Assembly: GCA_963974675.1 (NCBI GenBank)
Contig: CAXBDQ010000018.1
Location: 1-43,081 of the forward strand
Length of the DNA stretch: 43,081 nt
From: Porticoccus sp963974675
GTDB taxonomy: Bacteria; Pseudomonadota; Gammaproteobacteria; Pseudomonadales; Porticoccaceae
Direction of reading: 5' to 3'
A program made the position numbers and the translations under genes. The notes beneath the pieces are model-generated. The model searched no databases and was not told where the DNA came from. It saw nothing but the letters and a program-made list of their open reading frames with translations. Positions 16,045-24,164 of this stretch are shown piece after piece. How positions within the stretch are numbered: the stretch's first letter is position 1; each line of letters starts with the position of its first letter.

Positions 16045-17097
16045 ATGATGTCGAAGATAAAGCTGATGGTGGCGATTGCAACAATGATGTCTGTTGTCAG
16101 TTGTGGTAATTCACAGATTCGTAACCGAAGTAATGATTACCTGTACTCTGAGGCGCTGCCTCCTATGGTGGTTCCTGACGGGAAGGATAGTTCTGCTGTG
16201 GGTGAGTTGTATGTAATCCCCGATATTCCCATTTCTGGTATGACAGTAACGTCTTTTAATGTTCCCCGGCCTCAACCACTTTCGGAAAGTCTGTTCGAGC
16301 AAACGGTGAACATTCAGTCTTTCTCTGGAGAGCGTTGGATTGCGATTAATAAGCCTCCCGCAGAAGTGTGGCCACGGCTACGTAATGTTTTGACGAGAAG
16401 CGGGGTGCCCACTGTGAGAGCAGATGCGCCAAGTGGTTTGTTAGAAACCGGCTGGCTGCAGTTTAAGGATGATGAAAACAATAGCCACAGATTTCGTTTT
16501 ACTATCACCCCAGGGTTGGGGGTAAAAAGTACAGAAGTCAGATTGGTTCAAATGCAGATGGCCTCTGGCAAAGAAAATTCTGCTGGTGATTGGCCAGAGA
16601 CCTCTATGAGTGATCCAAGGGAGAAAGAGTTTACTGATATCGTCGCTAACGCTTTAGCCACGGATATCAATAGTGGTAGTGTTTCTCTGTTGGCTCAAAA
16701 TATTGGTGGTGTCTCAAAGGTTGAAGTGGTGATACCTCCTGAGGAAGCGATGCCCTATATTGTTATGAGCTTGAATTATGATCGTGCTTGGGCTTCCGTA
16801 TTGCATTCCCTATCTTTGGGTGGGTTTTCCGTAGTTGATAAAAACTACTCTACGGGAACAATGTTGGTCGATTTTAATGATACGCCTATCGTTGCTGATG
16901 ATGACACCCTGTTTGGTTTGCTTTCATCCTTTCTGGGAAGTAGGGATTCAAAAGAATTAGAAGCCATTGAATATCAGGTCTCAGTTATTCAGGGAACGGA
17001 CGATGTCGAGGTGCGTATAACGGATCGACAAAATAATGTTCTTGAAAAACTATTGACCATTAAATTGTTAAAAATCATACGCGGTAATCTTTCCTGA
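16045..17097 (+). CDS. bamC: Outer membrane protein assembly factor BamC (lipoprotein)
   Basis: Lipoprotein of the BAM complex, which inserts beta-barrel proteins into the outer membrane; its partner BamA is also in this window. The signal peptide ends in the lipobox SVVSC with the modified cysteine at residue 20. Downstream come the helix-grip domain region (SGERWIAINKPPAEVWPRLR) and a second similar domain (LNYDRAWASVLHSLSLGGFS). The length of 350 residues is typical. The start is one of two adjacent ATG codons with GGAG upstream. It is the middle gene of dapA-bamC-MBL and ends three bases before the next gene. Confidence 0.9.
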   Translation: MMSKIKLMVAIATMMSVVSCGNSQIRNRSNDYLYSEALPPMVVPDGKDSSAVGELYVIPDIPISGMTVTSFNVPRPQPLSESLFEQTVNIQSFSGERWIAINKPPAEVWPRLRNVLTRSGVPTVRADAPSGLLETGWLQFKDDENNSHRFRFTITPGLGVKSTEVRLVQMQMASGKENSAGDWPETSMSDPREKEFTDIVANALATDINSGSVSLLAQNIGGVSKVEVVIPPEEAMPYIVMSLNYDRAWASVLHSLSLGGFSVVDKNYSTGTMLVDFNDTPIVADDDTLFGLLSSFLGSRDSKELEAIEYQVSVIQGTDDVEVRITDRQNNVLEKLLTIKLLKIIRGNLS

Positions 17098-17100
17098 TTT

Positions 17101-17874
17101 ATGCGTTTTACCTCTTTAGGCAGTGGTAGTAAAGGTAATGCCACTGTCGTTCATTGTGGCGACACACGAGTTCTCATTGATTGTGGTTTTTCTGTTAAAG
17201 AAACAGAGAAGCGACTTTTACGTGTGGGCCTCGAGGGCAGAGATCTAGCTGCGATTGTTGTCACTCATGAGCATGCCGATCATATCCGTGGCGTCCTGCC
17301 ACTTGCAAAAAAGCACAAGTTGCCTGTCATGATGACGGTAGGAACCAGCAAGGTCTTGAAAGATCACTCTCAGGTTGATCTAACGCTCGTTGACTCAGAT
17401 TCAGTGTTTGCTATTGGTGAGTTAGAGTTAAAGGCTGTAGCTGTTGCACATGATGCCAGAGAGCCTGTCCAATATGTTGTTCGAGGGGAAGGTTTAACAT
17501 TGGGGGTTCTTACCGATCTTGGGAGTATCACTCCTCATGTTTTAGAGAACTATCGTCAATGTGATGGCTTATTGGTTGAATCCAATCATGATGTGGATAT
17601 GTTGGCTGACGGTCCTTACCCTCCTTCTTTAAAACATCGCGTCGGTGGTGCATGGGGGCATTTGAATAATCAACAAACCCTTCATTTATTACAAAACATT
17701 CATCTTGAGCAGCTACAGCACTTGGTGATTGGTCATATCAGCCAACAAAATAATAGCCTTAACCTAGTAAAAAATGTCATCTCGGCAATAGAGGATCAGT
17801 TGCCAGTGGTCCATTACGCTTGTCAGGATGAAGGTTTCTCGTGGATAGAGCTTCTCCGTGGTGACATATACTGA
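17101..17874 (+). CDS. MBL-fold metallohydrolase, YycJ/WalJ-like
   Basis: Cytoplasmic metallo-beta-lactamase-fold protein of the YycJ/WalJ group (putative exonuclease or phosphodiesterase). It begins MRFTSLGSGSKGNATVVHCG, the hallmark N-terminus of this group. It has the zinc motif VTHEHADHIRGV, VAHDAREPVQYVV, GVLTDLGSITPHV, ESNHDVDML and GHISQQNN. Length is 257 residues. It starts three bases after bamC, indicating tight coupling, and is followed by a strong intrinsic terminator. In Pseudomonas the same gene lies between bamC and purC. The biological role is not established in Gammaproteobacteria. Confidence 0.88.
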   Translation: MRFTSLGSGSKGNATVVHCGDTRVLIDCGFSVKETEKRLLRVGLEGRDLAAIVVTHEHADHIRGVLPLAKKHKLPVMMTVGTSKVLKDHSQVDLTLVDSDSVFAIGELELKAVAVAHDAREPVQYVVRGEGLTLGVLTDLGSITPHVLENYRQCDGLLVESNHDVDMLADGPYPPSLKHRVGGAWGHLNNQQTLHLLQNIHLEQLQHLVIGHISQQNNSLNLVKNVISAIEDQLPVVHYACQDEGFSWIELLRGDIY

Positions 17875-17890
17875 GCCAAGTTTTTCCCAC

Positions 17891-17920
17891 AAACGATTGA
17901 GAATTAAGATCGTTTTTTTT
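17891..17920 (+). terminator. Rho-independent terminator of dapA-bamC-MBL operon
   Basis: AAACGAT pairs with ATCGTTT around an 11-base loop, followed by a run of T residues to 17920. It lies 17 bases after the stop of the MBL-fold gene. Confidence 0.75.
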
Positions 17921-18242
17921 ATTCCTGTATGGGTAATTAAGACGACATATTAACCAATATAAGTTTTCTGTCACGATAGGTTTTCCACAATTACATCGAT
18001 AAGTTTATAGAAATATTCTAAATAGCTTCTAACTCATTGATTTATGATTTAACATTTGTTAACTATATGATTTTAAACAGTTTTTTGTGTTGGTTAAAAA
18101 ATAATCAATTTGTCTGTGCTACCTAATCGAGTGGACTGTATCGAGTTTTATGAAAGTAATGCACAAAGTTATCCACAGAATTTGTGGGTAACTTTATGAC
18201 CCCAGAGAAAATAATTTGTCAACCAAATACGCTGTGTTTCGT
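17921..18242. other. AT-rich gene-free region with DnaA-box-like 9-mers
   Basis: About 320 bases without a gene, strongly AT-rich between 18000 and 18120. It contains TTTTCCACA at 17981-17989 (matching the relaxed DnaA consensus TTWTNCACA), a perfect TTATCCACA at 18169-18177 and, inverted, TGTGGGTAA at 18183-18191 (one mismatch from the consensus). The last two form a near-palindrome separated by five bases. This resembles a DnaA-binding site, although the neighbours are not typical of oriC. Confidence 0.45.
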
Positions 18243-18686
18243 TTATCTTAAACAATGGGCGGGTAGTTTGATAGATCCACTTATTTGATTGCGTAATTGC
18301 TCTCCATCGCTACATAGGAGGTGACGGTTGGCCTCAAGAGTAACGACCTGTAATTGAGAAAGGAAAAGTAATGGTTTGATTTCAACAAGGACATTTTCGT
18401 TGAGATTGATGTGAGTAAGTCCGGTGAAGATTTCTAGCCCGGAGAGTTTGGATATACCCGCATTGGAACAGTTGAGGTGGGTAAGCTGGTTAGCTCGGGT
18501 GACTTTTTGGTCGAAGATGGCTTGATCAACGCAAGATTTAAGCGCGGTGTCAGTTATGTTGAAATTTGAAAATAACTTTTCTGGACTAAAGACAGGTTGC
18601 TCATTCAGTGTATAGGTATACCCTTCACAACCAATGAGAACAATGCTAACAAGGGGCAAAACAAACTTGTATAGAGAGTTTTTCAT
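18243..18686 (-). CDS. Lipoprotein with short leucine-rich-repeat region
   Basis: A 147-residue exported lipoprotein. The signal peptide ends in VLIGC (lipobox L-I-G-C, modified cysteine residue 20). About residues 85-135 show leucine-rich-repeat spacing: QLTHLNCSNAGISKLSGLEI, then LTHINLNENVLVEIKPLLF, then LQVVTLEANRHLLC. Three cysteines after the lipid anchor may form disulfides in the periplasm. No specific function is recognised. It is transcribed alone, away from the OmpA-family gene, and its stop abuts the AT-rich DnaA-box region. Confidence 0.75.
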   Translation of the reverse strand: MKNSLYKFVLPLVSIVLIGCEGYTYTLNEQPVFSPEKLFSNFNITDTALKSCVDQAIFDQKVTRANQLTHLNCSNAGISKLSGLEIFTGLTHINLNENVLVEIKPLLFLSQLQVVTLEANRHLLCSDGEQLRNQISGSIKLPAHCLR

Positions 18687-18897
18687 AAGACGGTAGACCT
18701 TTAATGTTTAAAGTGTGAAAAAAACGGTTTTAAAAGCTTGTTGCTTTCACCAGAATAACAACAAGACCGTGTTTGTTTTTGGGGCTACTTATTTCTGACG
18801 TTGGTTGTTGGTATGATTCAATAGTCATTTTGACTAACAGCGTGGATCATAAAAGAACCCTTAATGTTATTATAGTATTCATTTAAGAGGATAGACG

Positions 18898-19563
18898 ATG
18901 AAGAAGCTCCTACTAATAGTAACCGTGATAGTAACCGTGGTCGTTGGGTTGGCTGCATGTACTTCAATAGATCCCTACACCGGACAACAGAAAACCAGCA
19001 ATACAGCAAAAGGGGCTGGGATAGGTGCTGTGACGGGCGCCCTTATAGGCGTAGCAACAGCCAGCGATGAGGACCGAGGAAAAGGCGCTCTAACCGGAGC
19101 TGTGGCAGGTGCCGCTGTAGGAGGAAGTGTTGGTTATTATATGGACCGCCAAGAAGCAGCGTTGAGAGCCAAGCTTGAAGGAACTGGTGTCAGGGTGGTT
19201 CGTGAGGGAAATAATATCCGCCTGGTTATGCCGAGCAGTATTACCTTTGGTGTTGATCGATACGAAGTGCGTCCGGAGTTCTACAATACACTGGAATCTG
19301 TTGCTGTTGTGTTAAAAGAATTTAAGAAAACAAATATTAGGATTGCTGGCCATACGGATTCTACTGGTAGTGCTGAATACAACCAGACATTGAGTGAAAG
19401 ACGCGCCAGCAGTGTTGGTCAATTGTTGATTAGCCAGGGTGTTATGAGTGGCCGGGTATGGACTACGGGTTATGGGGAGCGTTATGCCATTGCCGGTAAC
19501 GATACAGATTATGGCCGTCAAGCCAATCGCAGGGTGGAACTAGAGCTTGTCCCAACCCAGTAG
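18898..19563 (+). CDS. OmpA-family lipoprotein with glycine zipper (YiaD-like)
   Basis: Outer-membrane-anchored lipoprotein that binds peptidoglycan through a C-terminal OmpA domain. The signal peptide ends in GLAAC (cysteine 21). Residues about 35-85 form a glycine zipper (GAGIGAVTGALIGVATASDE and a second half GALTGAVAGAAVGGSVGYYM). The OmpA-like domain shows ITFGVDRYEVRPEF, IRIAGHTDSTGSAEYNQTLS and GYGERYAIAGNDTDYGRQAN, with the expected Asp and Arg ligands for diaminopimelate. Length is 221 residues, as in YiaD. An AAGAGGA site precedes the ATG. Its last 17 bases overlap the start of rsmJ. Confidence 0.88.
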   Translation: MKKLLLIVTVIVTVVVGLAACTSIDPYTGQQKTSNTAKGAGIGAVTGALIGVATASDEDRGKGALTGAVAGAAVGGSVGYYMDRQEAALRAKLEGTGVRVVREGNNIRLVMPSSITFGVDRYEVRPEFYNTLESVAVVLKEFKKTNIRIAGHTDSTGSAEYNQTLSERRASSVGQLLISQGVMSGRVWTTGYGERYAIAGNDTDYGRQANRRVELELVPTQ

Positions 19564-20401
19564 TAAGCTTTCTAAAACAACGTATATTGCGCCTCGGCCC
19601 GGTTATGAATCCCGGGCCGAGCTGCTTTCATTTGAGTTGAAATTACCTGTTTTAGCATTTGACCAAACAAAAGATATTATTGAGGGCTTGGCTCTGGTTG
19701 TCGATGATCTCGGTTTGTCGCTCCTGCAGTTAGGGAAAAAAGCTCCAGGTCCGGTGCGTTGTGATTTTTTGGGTGGAGCAACACAGCATCGTCGTTTATA
19801 TGGTGGCGGAAAGGGGCAGGATATTGCTAAGGCGGTTGGGCTTCATCACAAAGGGTTTAAACCTCAGATTTTAGATATGACTGCTGGGCTGGGGCGTGAT
19901 AGTTTTGTTTTGGCATCGTTAGGTGCATCGTTAGTAATGTTAGAGCGTAATCCCATTGTTTTTGCCTTGCTTGAAGACGGACTCACCAGAGCGAGAGAAG
20001 GTGTCTTAAATCAATCATGTGAGGATGATGTGGCTGATCTCTCCAGTGTGTTGAGCCGAATATCTTCTGTAGGCATCGATGCCTGCACTTATCTAAACCA
20101 GCTGGAAGAGCAGCACAGTTCGGATGAAAAATATCCAGATGTCATTTATTTAGACCCGATGTTTCCGGTACGTGAAAAATCGAGCAAGGTAAAAAAGGAA
20201 ATGCAGTTGTTTCATCAGCTAGTGGGTACGGATGAGGATGGATCAGAGCTTCTTTCTTTGGCTCTGGAAAAAGTAAAATATCGGGTGGTGGTTAAACGAT
20301 CTGCCCATGCTCCTTTTTTGGCAGAGCAAAAACCGGGGTATTCCTTAAAAGGGAAATCTACTCGGTTTGATATTTATCCGATTCAAAAGTTACCCGGTTA
20401 A
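19547..20401 (+). CDS. rsmJ: 16S rRNA (guanine1516-N2)-methyltransferase
   Basis: SAM-dependent methyltransferase that modifies G1516 in helix 45 of 16S rRNA (YhiQ family). Motif I is LDMTAGLGRDSFVLASLG (about residue 110) and the catalytic region is VIYLDPMFPVREKSSKVKKE (about 200). The N-terminal domain has CDFLGGATQHRRLYGGGKGQ. The only usable start is TTG at 19547, because an in-frame TAG lies at 19541 and no ATG follows before the conserved part. It lies inside the end of the OmpA-family gene, so translation may be coupled. The length of 284 residues is slightly above the family norm. Confident assignment. Confidence 0.92.
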   Translation: MSQPSSKLSKTTYIAPRPGYESRAELLSFELKLPVLAFDQTKDIIEGLALVVDDLGLSLLQLGKKAPGPVRCDFLGGATQHRRLYGGGKGQDIAKAVGLHHKGFKPQILDMTAGLGRDSFVLASLGASLVMLERNPIVFALLEDGLTRAREGVLNQSCEDDVADLSSVLSRISSVGIDACTYLNQLEEQHSSDEKYPDVIYLDPMFPVREKSSKVKKEMQLFHQLVGTDEDGSELLSLALEKVKYRVVVKRSAHAPFLAEQKPGYSLKGKSTRFDIYPIQKLPG

Positions 20402-20451
20402 GAATTTCAGCCCTAAGGACATTGCTTCAACTATTTATCAGCTATGAGTTA

Positions 20452-21519
20452 TTACCAGTTATAACCGACAAAAATCACCCATTCGTGATCCGCATGCTTC
20501 TGTTCACTGGCGGGTTCACTCACATAGTCCATGTCATAGCGTACCTCACTAAAAATTCCACCCAGTAACGGTATCTTGATACCAGTACTGGTTTCCAGTT
20601 GGGTGTTATCCATCTCATCTATCAGCCATAACAGTTCATGACGATGAAAGACCGTTAGTTCACTGGAAGGAATGGGCCAGTCAAGTTTTAGTGCCCAACG
20701 ACCGGCAACATCCTTATTGTTTGAACCGCTATCTGAATCATTACCTAGATGTCGAGTCGATAAAAAAGCTGCACCCAGCTGAGCATTAATCAGTAACTAA
20801 TTATTTAGGGTTAATTTATGACCTAAGCCCCCACCCGCCTGAAATTGCTCGTCGATGGCACTGAAACGATTTTTCTCGTACTTTACTCGGCCATAACTGA
20901 ACCAGTGTTTATCGAAATCATAATTGAGCTGGTAACGGGCGTCGTATTGCTCATCAACGACATCACCTTCTGCACTATCTGATTCTGCAATGAAATCTAC
21001 CTCATGGCGAAATGCCTGTTGGTGCCATTGAGCTGATACAGCGACATCGAGTTCTTCACTGTCGGTATTTCCCGATTTTTGGTTGAAGCCGAACTTTACC
21101 TCACCTTTAAACGGTGGTGGTTCAGGTGTCAACTTAATGGTGACCATTTTATCTAGTGAGAGGTGATTCAATTTACCGGAGTCACATATGGCAGAAACAC
21201 TATCTTCGACATTGAGAGAGCAATGATTGATGGCTTCTTGGTTATGTTGTCCGCCATTAGCCGTGGTTGTATTGAATGCTGTGACGGGCAAAGCGTCAGA
21301 TGAAAAAGGCAGAAGTGTTGAAGAGTTGAGTTGAGTGATTTTTTCTTTAGGGATAGTGATTACCCCAAAGACATCTGACAACCAAGTAATACTATCTTTA
21401 TGAATAGCCTGTAATTCACCATGAATCATATCGCCGTTCTTTAGGGTCACTTCGCCTGCAGATATGGCCAGTGAATTAAGGGCGGTTGCAAGGAGCAGAA
21501 ACAACTTAAAATACTTCAT
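20452..21519 (-). pseudogene. DUF481 outer-membrane beta-barrel protein interrupted by an amber stop
   Basis: The N-terminal 240 residues (21519 down to 20797) carry a signal peptide ending AISA-GE, a repeat-like N-terminal region (EVTLKNGDMIHGELQAIHKD) and the start of a DUF481 barrel (GEVKFGFNQKSGNTDSEELD). A TAG at 20797-20799 stops it at LGHKLTLNN. The same frame continues for 114 more codons with alternating barrel-strand sequence (INAQLGAAFLSTRHLGNDSD, ELTVFHRHELLWLIDEM) and ends FVGYNW, a typical C-terminal aromatic barrel end, before TAA at 20452. A CAG-to-TAG change would explain the stop. The truncated 240-residue product would lack half the barrel, so the gene is probably inactive unless the stop is suppressed or an error. 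Function of the family is unknown. Confidence 0.85.
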
Positions 21520-21611
21520 GGTAGGGAACCAATTTTGAGATGCGGGTACCCTACAAAATGTTCCTACAAAAATCTATATTGGATTGTATCGGGTTGATTG
21601 AACTGACTTGA

Positions 21612-22772
21612 TTAGGTAAACAGCTTTTCCATTATCTTTTGATAGATTTCACTTAAGCCGTCTATATCTGTGATACTTGCACACTCATCAACTTTATGAA
21701 TGGTTGCGTTAACCGGGCCGAGTTCTATCACTTGGCACCCATGGGGGGCAATAAATCGTCCGTCAGATGTGCCACCTGCAGTAGAGAGTTGAGTCTTGGT
21801 TCCGGTCACTTCATGGATACTTTCTATCGTGGCTTCAACAAGAGCACCTTCTGCTGTCAGGAAGGGTACCCCGCTAAGATTCCAAGTTAATTGATAGTTT
21901 AATTTGTGCTTGTTTAGAATGGCTTCGGTTCGGGTTTTAAGTTCTTGATCCGTCACCTCTGTGGAAAAACGGAAGTTAAATAGAACGTTGGCCTCCCCAG
22001 GAATAACATTGGTAGCACCTGTGCCGCTTTGAATATTGGAGATTTGGAAGCTGGTGGCAGGAAAAAATTCATTGCCCTGATCCCAGTGTTCTGTCGATAG
22101 CTCAGTGAGTGCCGGGGCAATGTTATGAATGGGGTTGTCTGCTAGCTGGGGGTAGGCAACATGGCCCTGAATACCTTTGACAATTAGTTCTCCGCCGAGA
22201 GATCCCCTGCGACCATTTTTGATCACATCACCCACGGTTTTGGTACTGGAAGGTTCTCCGACTAAACACCATTCAGGGATTTCGTTCCGTTCAAGCAGCC
22301 ATTCTACTACTTTGACAGTGCCGTTGACGGCGACGCCTTCTTCATCACTGGTGATGAGGAAAGCGATTCGTCCAGAGTGATCTGGGTGGTCTGATACAAA
22401 GTTCTCTACAGCCGTAATCATTGCTGCCAAAGAACCTTTCATGTCAGCAGCGCCGCGACCGTAAATTAAGTCGCCTTCGATCGTGGGTTCAAAGGGCGGG
22501 TGTTGCCAGTTGTGAGTGTCGCCAGTAGGGACTACATCGGTGTGGCCTGCCAAACAAAGTGTAGGCCCCGTTTCCCCATGAATAGCCCAAAAGTTTTCCA
22601 CGTCACCATAGGGAAGGTGGGTGATTTGAAAGCCGATGGCTTTAAGGCGGTCTATCATCAATTGCTGACAACCGGCATCCTCAGGGGTTACTGATTCACG
22701 TCTAATGAGTTCACAGGTTAATTCCAGTGTTGGAGACAGTATCGAGGGAAGTGATGAAGAAAGAGGGGACAT
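21612..22772 (-). CDS. dapE: Succinyl-diaminopimelate desuccinylase
   Basis: Zinc/cobalt M20-family hydrolase producing LL-diaminopimelate and succinate. Metal and catalytic motifs visible are LCLAGHTDVVPTGD, YGRGAADMKGSLAAM, LITSDEEGVAVNGT, CLVGEPSST, the dimerisation-domain KGIQGHVAYPQLADNPIHN and, at the C-terminus, AGGTSDGRF and ELGPVNATIHKVDE. The protein has 386 residues, about ten longer than most because of a Ser/Pro-rich N-terminus; no alternative ATG exists before the conserved SPTLELTCELI. A 9-base tandem repeat lies at its start. dapD, on the same strand upstream, has its own terminator, so dapE probably has its own promoter. Confidence 0.96.
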   Translation of the reverse strand: MSPLSSSLPSILSPTLELTCELIRRESVTPEDAGCQQLMIDRLKAIGFQITHLPYGDVENFWAIHGETGPTLCLAGHTDVVPTGDTHNWQHPPFEPTIEGDLIYGRGAADMKGSLAAMITAVENFVSDHPDHSGRIAFLITSDEEGVAVNGTVKVVEWLLERNEIPEWCLVGEPSSTKTVGDVIKNGRRGSLGGELIVKGIQGHVAYPQLADNPIHNIAPALTELSTEHWDQGNEFFPATSFQISNIQSGTGATNVIPGEANVLFNFRFSTEVTDQELKTRTEAILNKHKLNYQLTWNLSGVPFLTAEGALVEATIESIHEVTGTKTQLSTAGGTSDGRFIAPHGCQVIELGPVNATIHKVDECASITDIDGLSEIYQKIMEKLFT

Positions 22773-22774
22773 TA

Positions 22775-22798
22775 ACTTACGCCTTAAATACTTACGCC
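22775..22798 (-). repeat. Two 9-base direct repeats just upstream of dapE
   Basis: GGCGTAAGT (minus strand) occurs twice with a 15-base period, ATTTAA between, the proximal copy ending two bases before the ATG. One copy overlaps the ribosome-binding position. A six-base inverted repeat (AAGTGA/TCACTT) follows at 22800-22823. It may be an operator or chance. Confidence 0.35.
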
Positions 22799-22993
22799 CA
22801 AGTGATTTAGTAATAAGTCACTTATACCAATGATAAGTCGTAAGTTTAGCGAGGTATGGTTTGGTTGGCTACATGCCAGAACGATTAGTGGGTTGATCAT
22901 GTTAGCGTGTTTTCATTGGTATGGTCGAACCGCTTCCCCATAGAGATCCAGCATATTGTTTATGGTTCAAAACTATTTGAGGTGGATGCAAAT

Positions 22994-23025
22994 AAAAAAG
23001 CCCCAATGATTGTCAGGACTTTTTT
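22994..23025 (-). terminator. Rho-independent terminator of dapD
   Basis: On the minus strand AAAAAAGTCC pairs with GGGGCTTTTTT, giving a ten-pair stem (one G-T) ending in six T residues, 26 bases beyond the dapD stop. Confidence 0.75.
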
Positions 23026-23050
23026 GAAGGCGAAGCATTAGAGCGAGTGT

Positions 23051-24085
23051 TTAGTTCGAAGCATGTAATGCTTCGTTTAGTTCTACGGCAGATTTGTTGG
23101 TGAGACATTCCACAGCACCGGTTGTGGAGTTGCGTCTAAACAGCAAGTCATCTTTGCTCGCCAGGTCGCGAGCTTTGGCTTGGCCTGCGACTTTGCCATG
23201 ATCATCTAGCAGGGTGACTTTTGTACCTGCTGTGATATAGAGGCCTGCTTCTACGGTGCAGCGGTCGCCCAGAGGAATTCCTAGTCCGGCATTGGCCCCA
23301 AGCAAGCATTGGTTACCTACGGTAATAATGATATTGCCGCCGCCAGAGAGTGTTCCCATGGTGGAGCTGCCACCACCCAAGTCAGATCCGGATTTTACGA
23401 AGACGCCCTGTGAAATGCGCCCCTCAATCATACTGGTACCTTCTGTGCCAGCATTAAAATTGACAAAACCTTCGTGCATGATGGTTGTGCCTTCGCCAAT
23501 GTAGGCTCCAAGTCGTACTCTTGCGGTATCGGCAATACGTACTCCAGCAGGCACCACGTAATCCACCATTTTGGGGAATTTATCTACACTATCTACTGAC
23601 AGATTTCGCTTGTTCAATCGAGCACGTAATTGACGTTCAGCAAGCTCATTAATATCAATGGCACCTTCACTGGTCCAAGCAACATTGGGTAGCACACCAA
23701 ACAAACCGGTAAGGTTCACATGATTGGGTTTAACCATTCGGTGGGATAACAAGTGAAGTTTTAAATACCCTTCAGGAACTGTGACAGGAGCATCATCAGT
23801 TTCCAGAAGAGTGATGACAACAGGTTTGTCGCTATGTTTGAACTGATCGGCGATGGCGGCAAGATTTTTTTCGCCGATTTCTGTGAAAGCTTCTGCCAGT
23901 TTTGCTAACGCCACGGTATCCAGTGTTATAGCTTGATTGCCACCGTTATAGTCCAGTGTTGATGCCAAAACACTGGAAACTGTTGCGTTGGGGTGCAGTT
24001 GCGGTTGTGGATAGAAAACTTCCAGCCATTCGCTGTTGTTATTCTGGGTGCCGATGCCCAGCCCAAAACTAAAGAGTGCGGTCAT
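23051..24085 (-). CDS. dapD: 2,3,4,5-tetrahydropyridine-2,6-dicarboxylate N-succinyltransferase (long form)
   Basis: Adds a succinyl group from succinyl-CoA to tetrahydrodipicolinate in the DAP pathway. It is the long form of about 344 residues found in Pseudomonas-like bacteria, beginning MTALFSFGLGIGTQN. I chose the ATG at 24085; a TTG at 24103 would add six residues but overlaps the probable GGAG ribosome site. The C-terminal half is a left-handed beta helix with hexapeptide repeats: GVRIADTARVRLGAYIGEGT, EGFVNFNAGTEGTSMIEGRI and GGGSSTMGTLSGGG. It lies 79 bases after the YffB-like gene on the same strand, an arrangement common in this group. Confidence 0.95.
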   Translation of the reverse strand: MTALFSFGLGIGTQNNNSEWLEVFYPQPQLHPNATVSSVLASTLDYNGGNQAITLDTVALAKLAEAFTEIGEKNLAAIADQFKHSDKPVVITLLETDDAPVTVPEGYLKLHLLSHRMVKPNHVNLTGLFGVLPNVAWTSEGAIDINELAERQLRARLNKRNLSVDSVDKFPKMVDYVVPAGVRIADTARVRLGAYIGEGTTIMHEGFVNFNAGTEGTSMIEGRISQGVFVKSGSDLGGGSSTMGTLSGGGNIIITVGNQCLLGANAGLGIPLGDRCTVEAGLYITAGTKVTLLDDHGKVAGQAKARDLASKDDLLFRRNSTTGAVECLTNKSAVELNEALHASN

Positions 24086-24164
24086 TTTCTGGTTTATCTC
24101 CAAATAATAGTAGTGTGAATGATGTCGCTAACTCGAACCGGTAAGTTACGGGACTAATATTGTA

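Noticed and set aside
17920..18242. Chromosomal origin oriC
   Set aside because: DnaA-box-like sites are few and none of the usual neighbours (dnaA, dnaN, gidA, parA) are present. It is kept only as a DnaA-site candidate.
20797..20799. Stop-codon reassignment (TAG or TAA as Gln)
   Set aside because: Intact conserved genes in the window end with TAG, TAA and TGA in the expected places, so local mutation or error is simpler.
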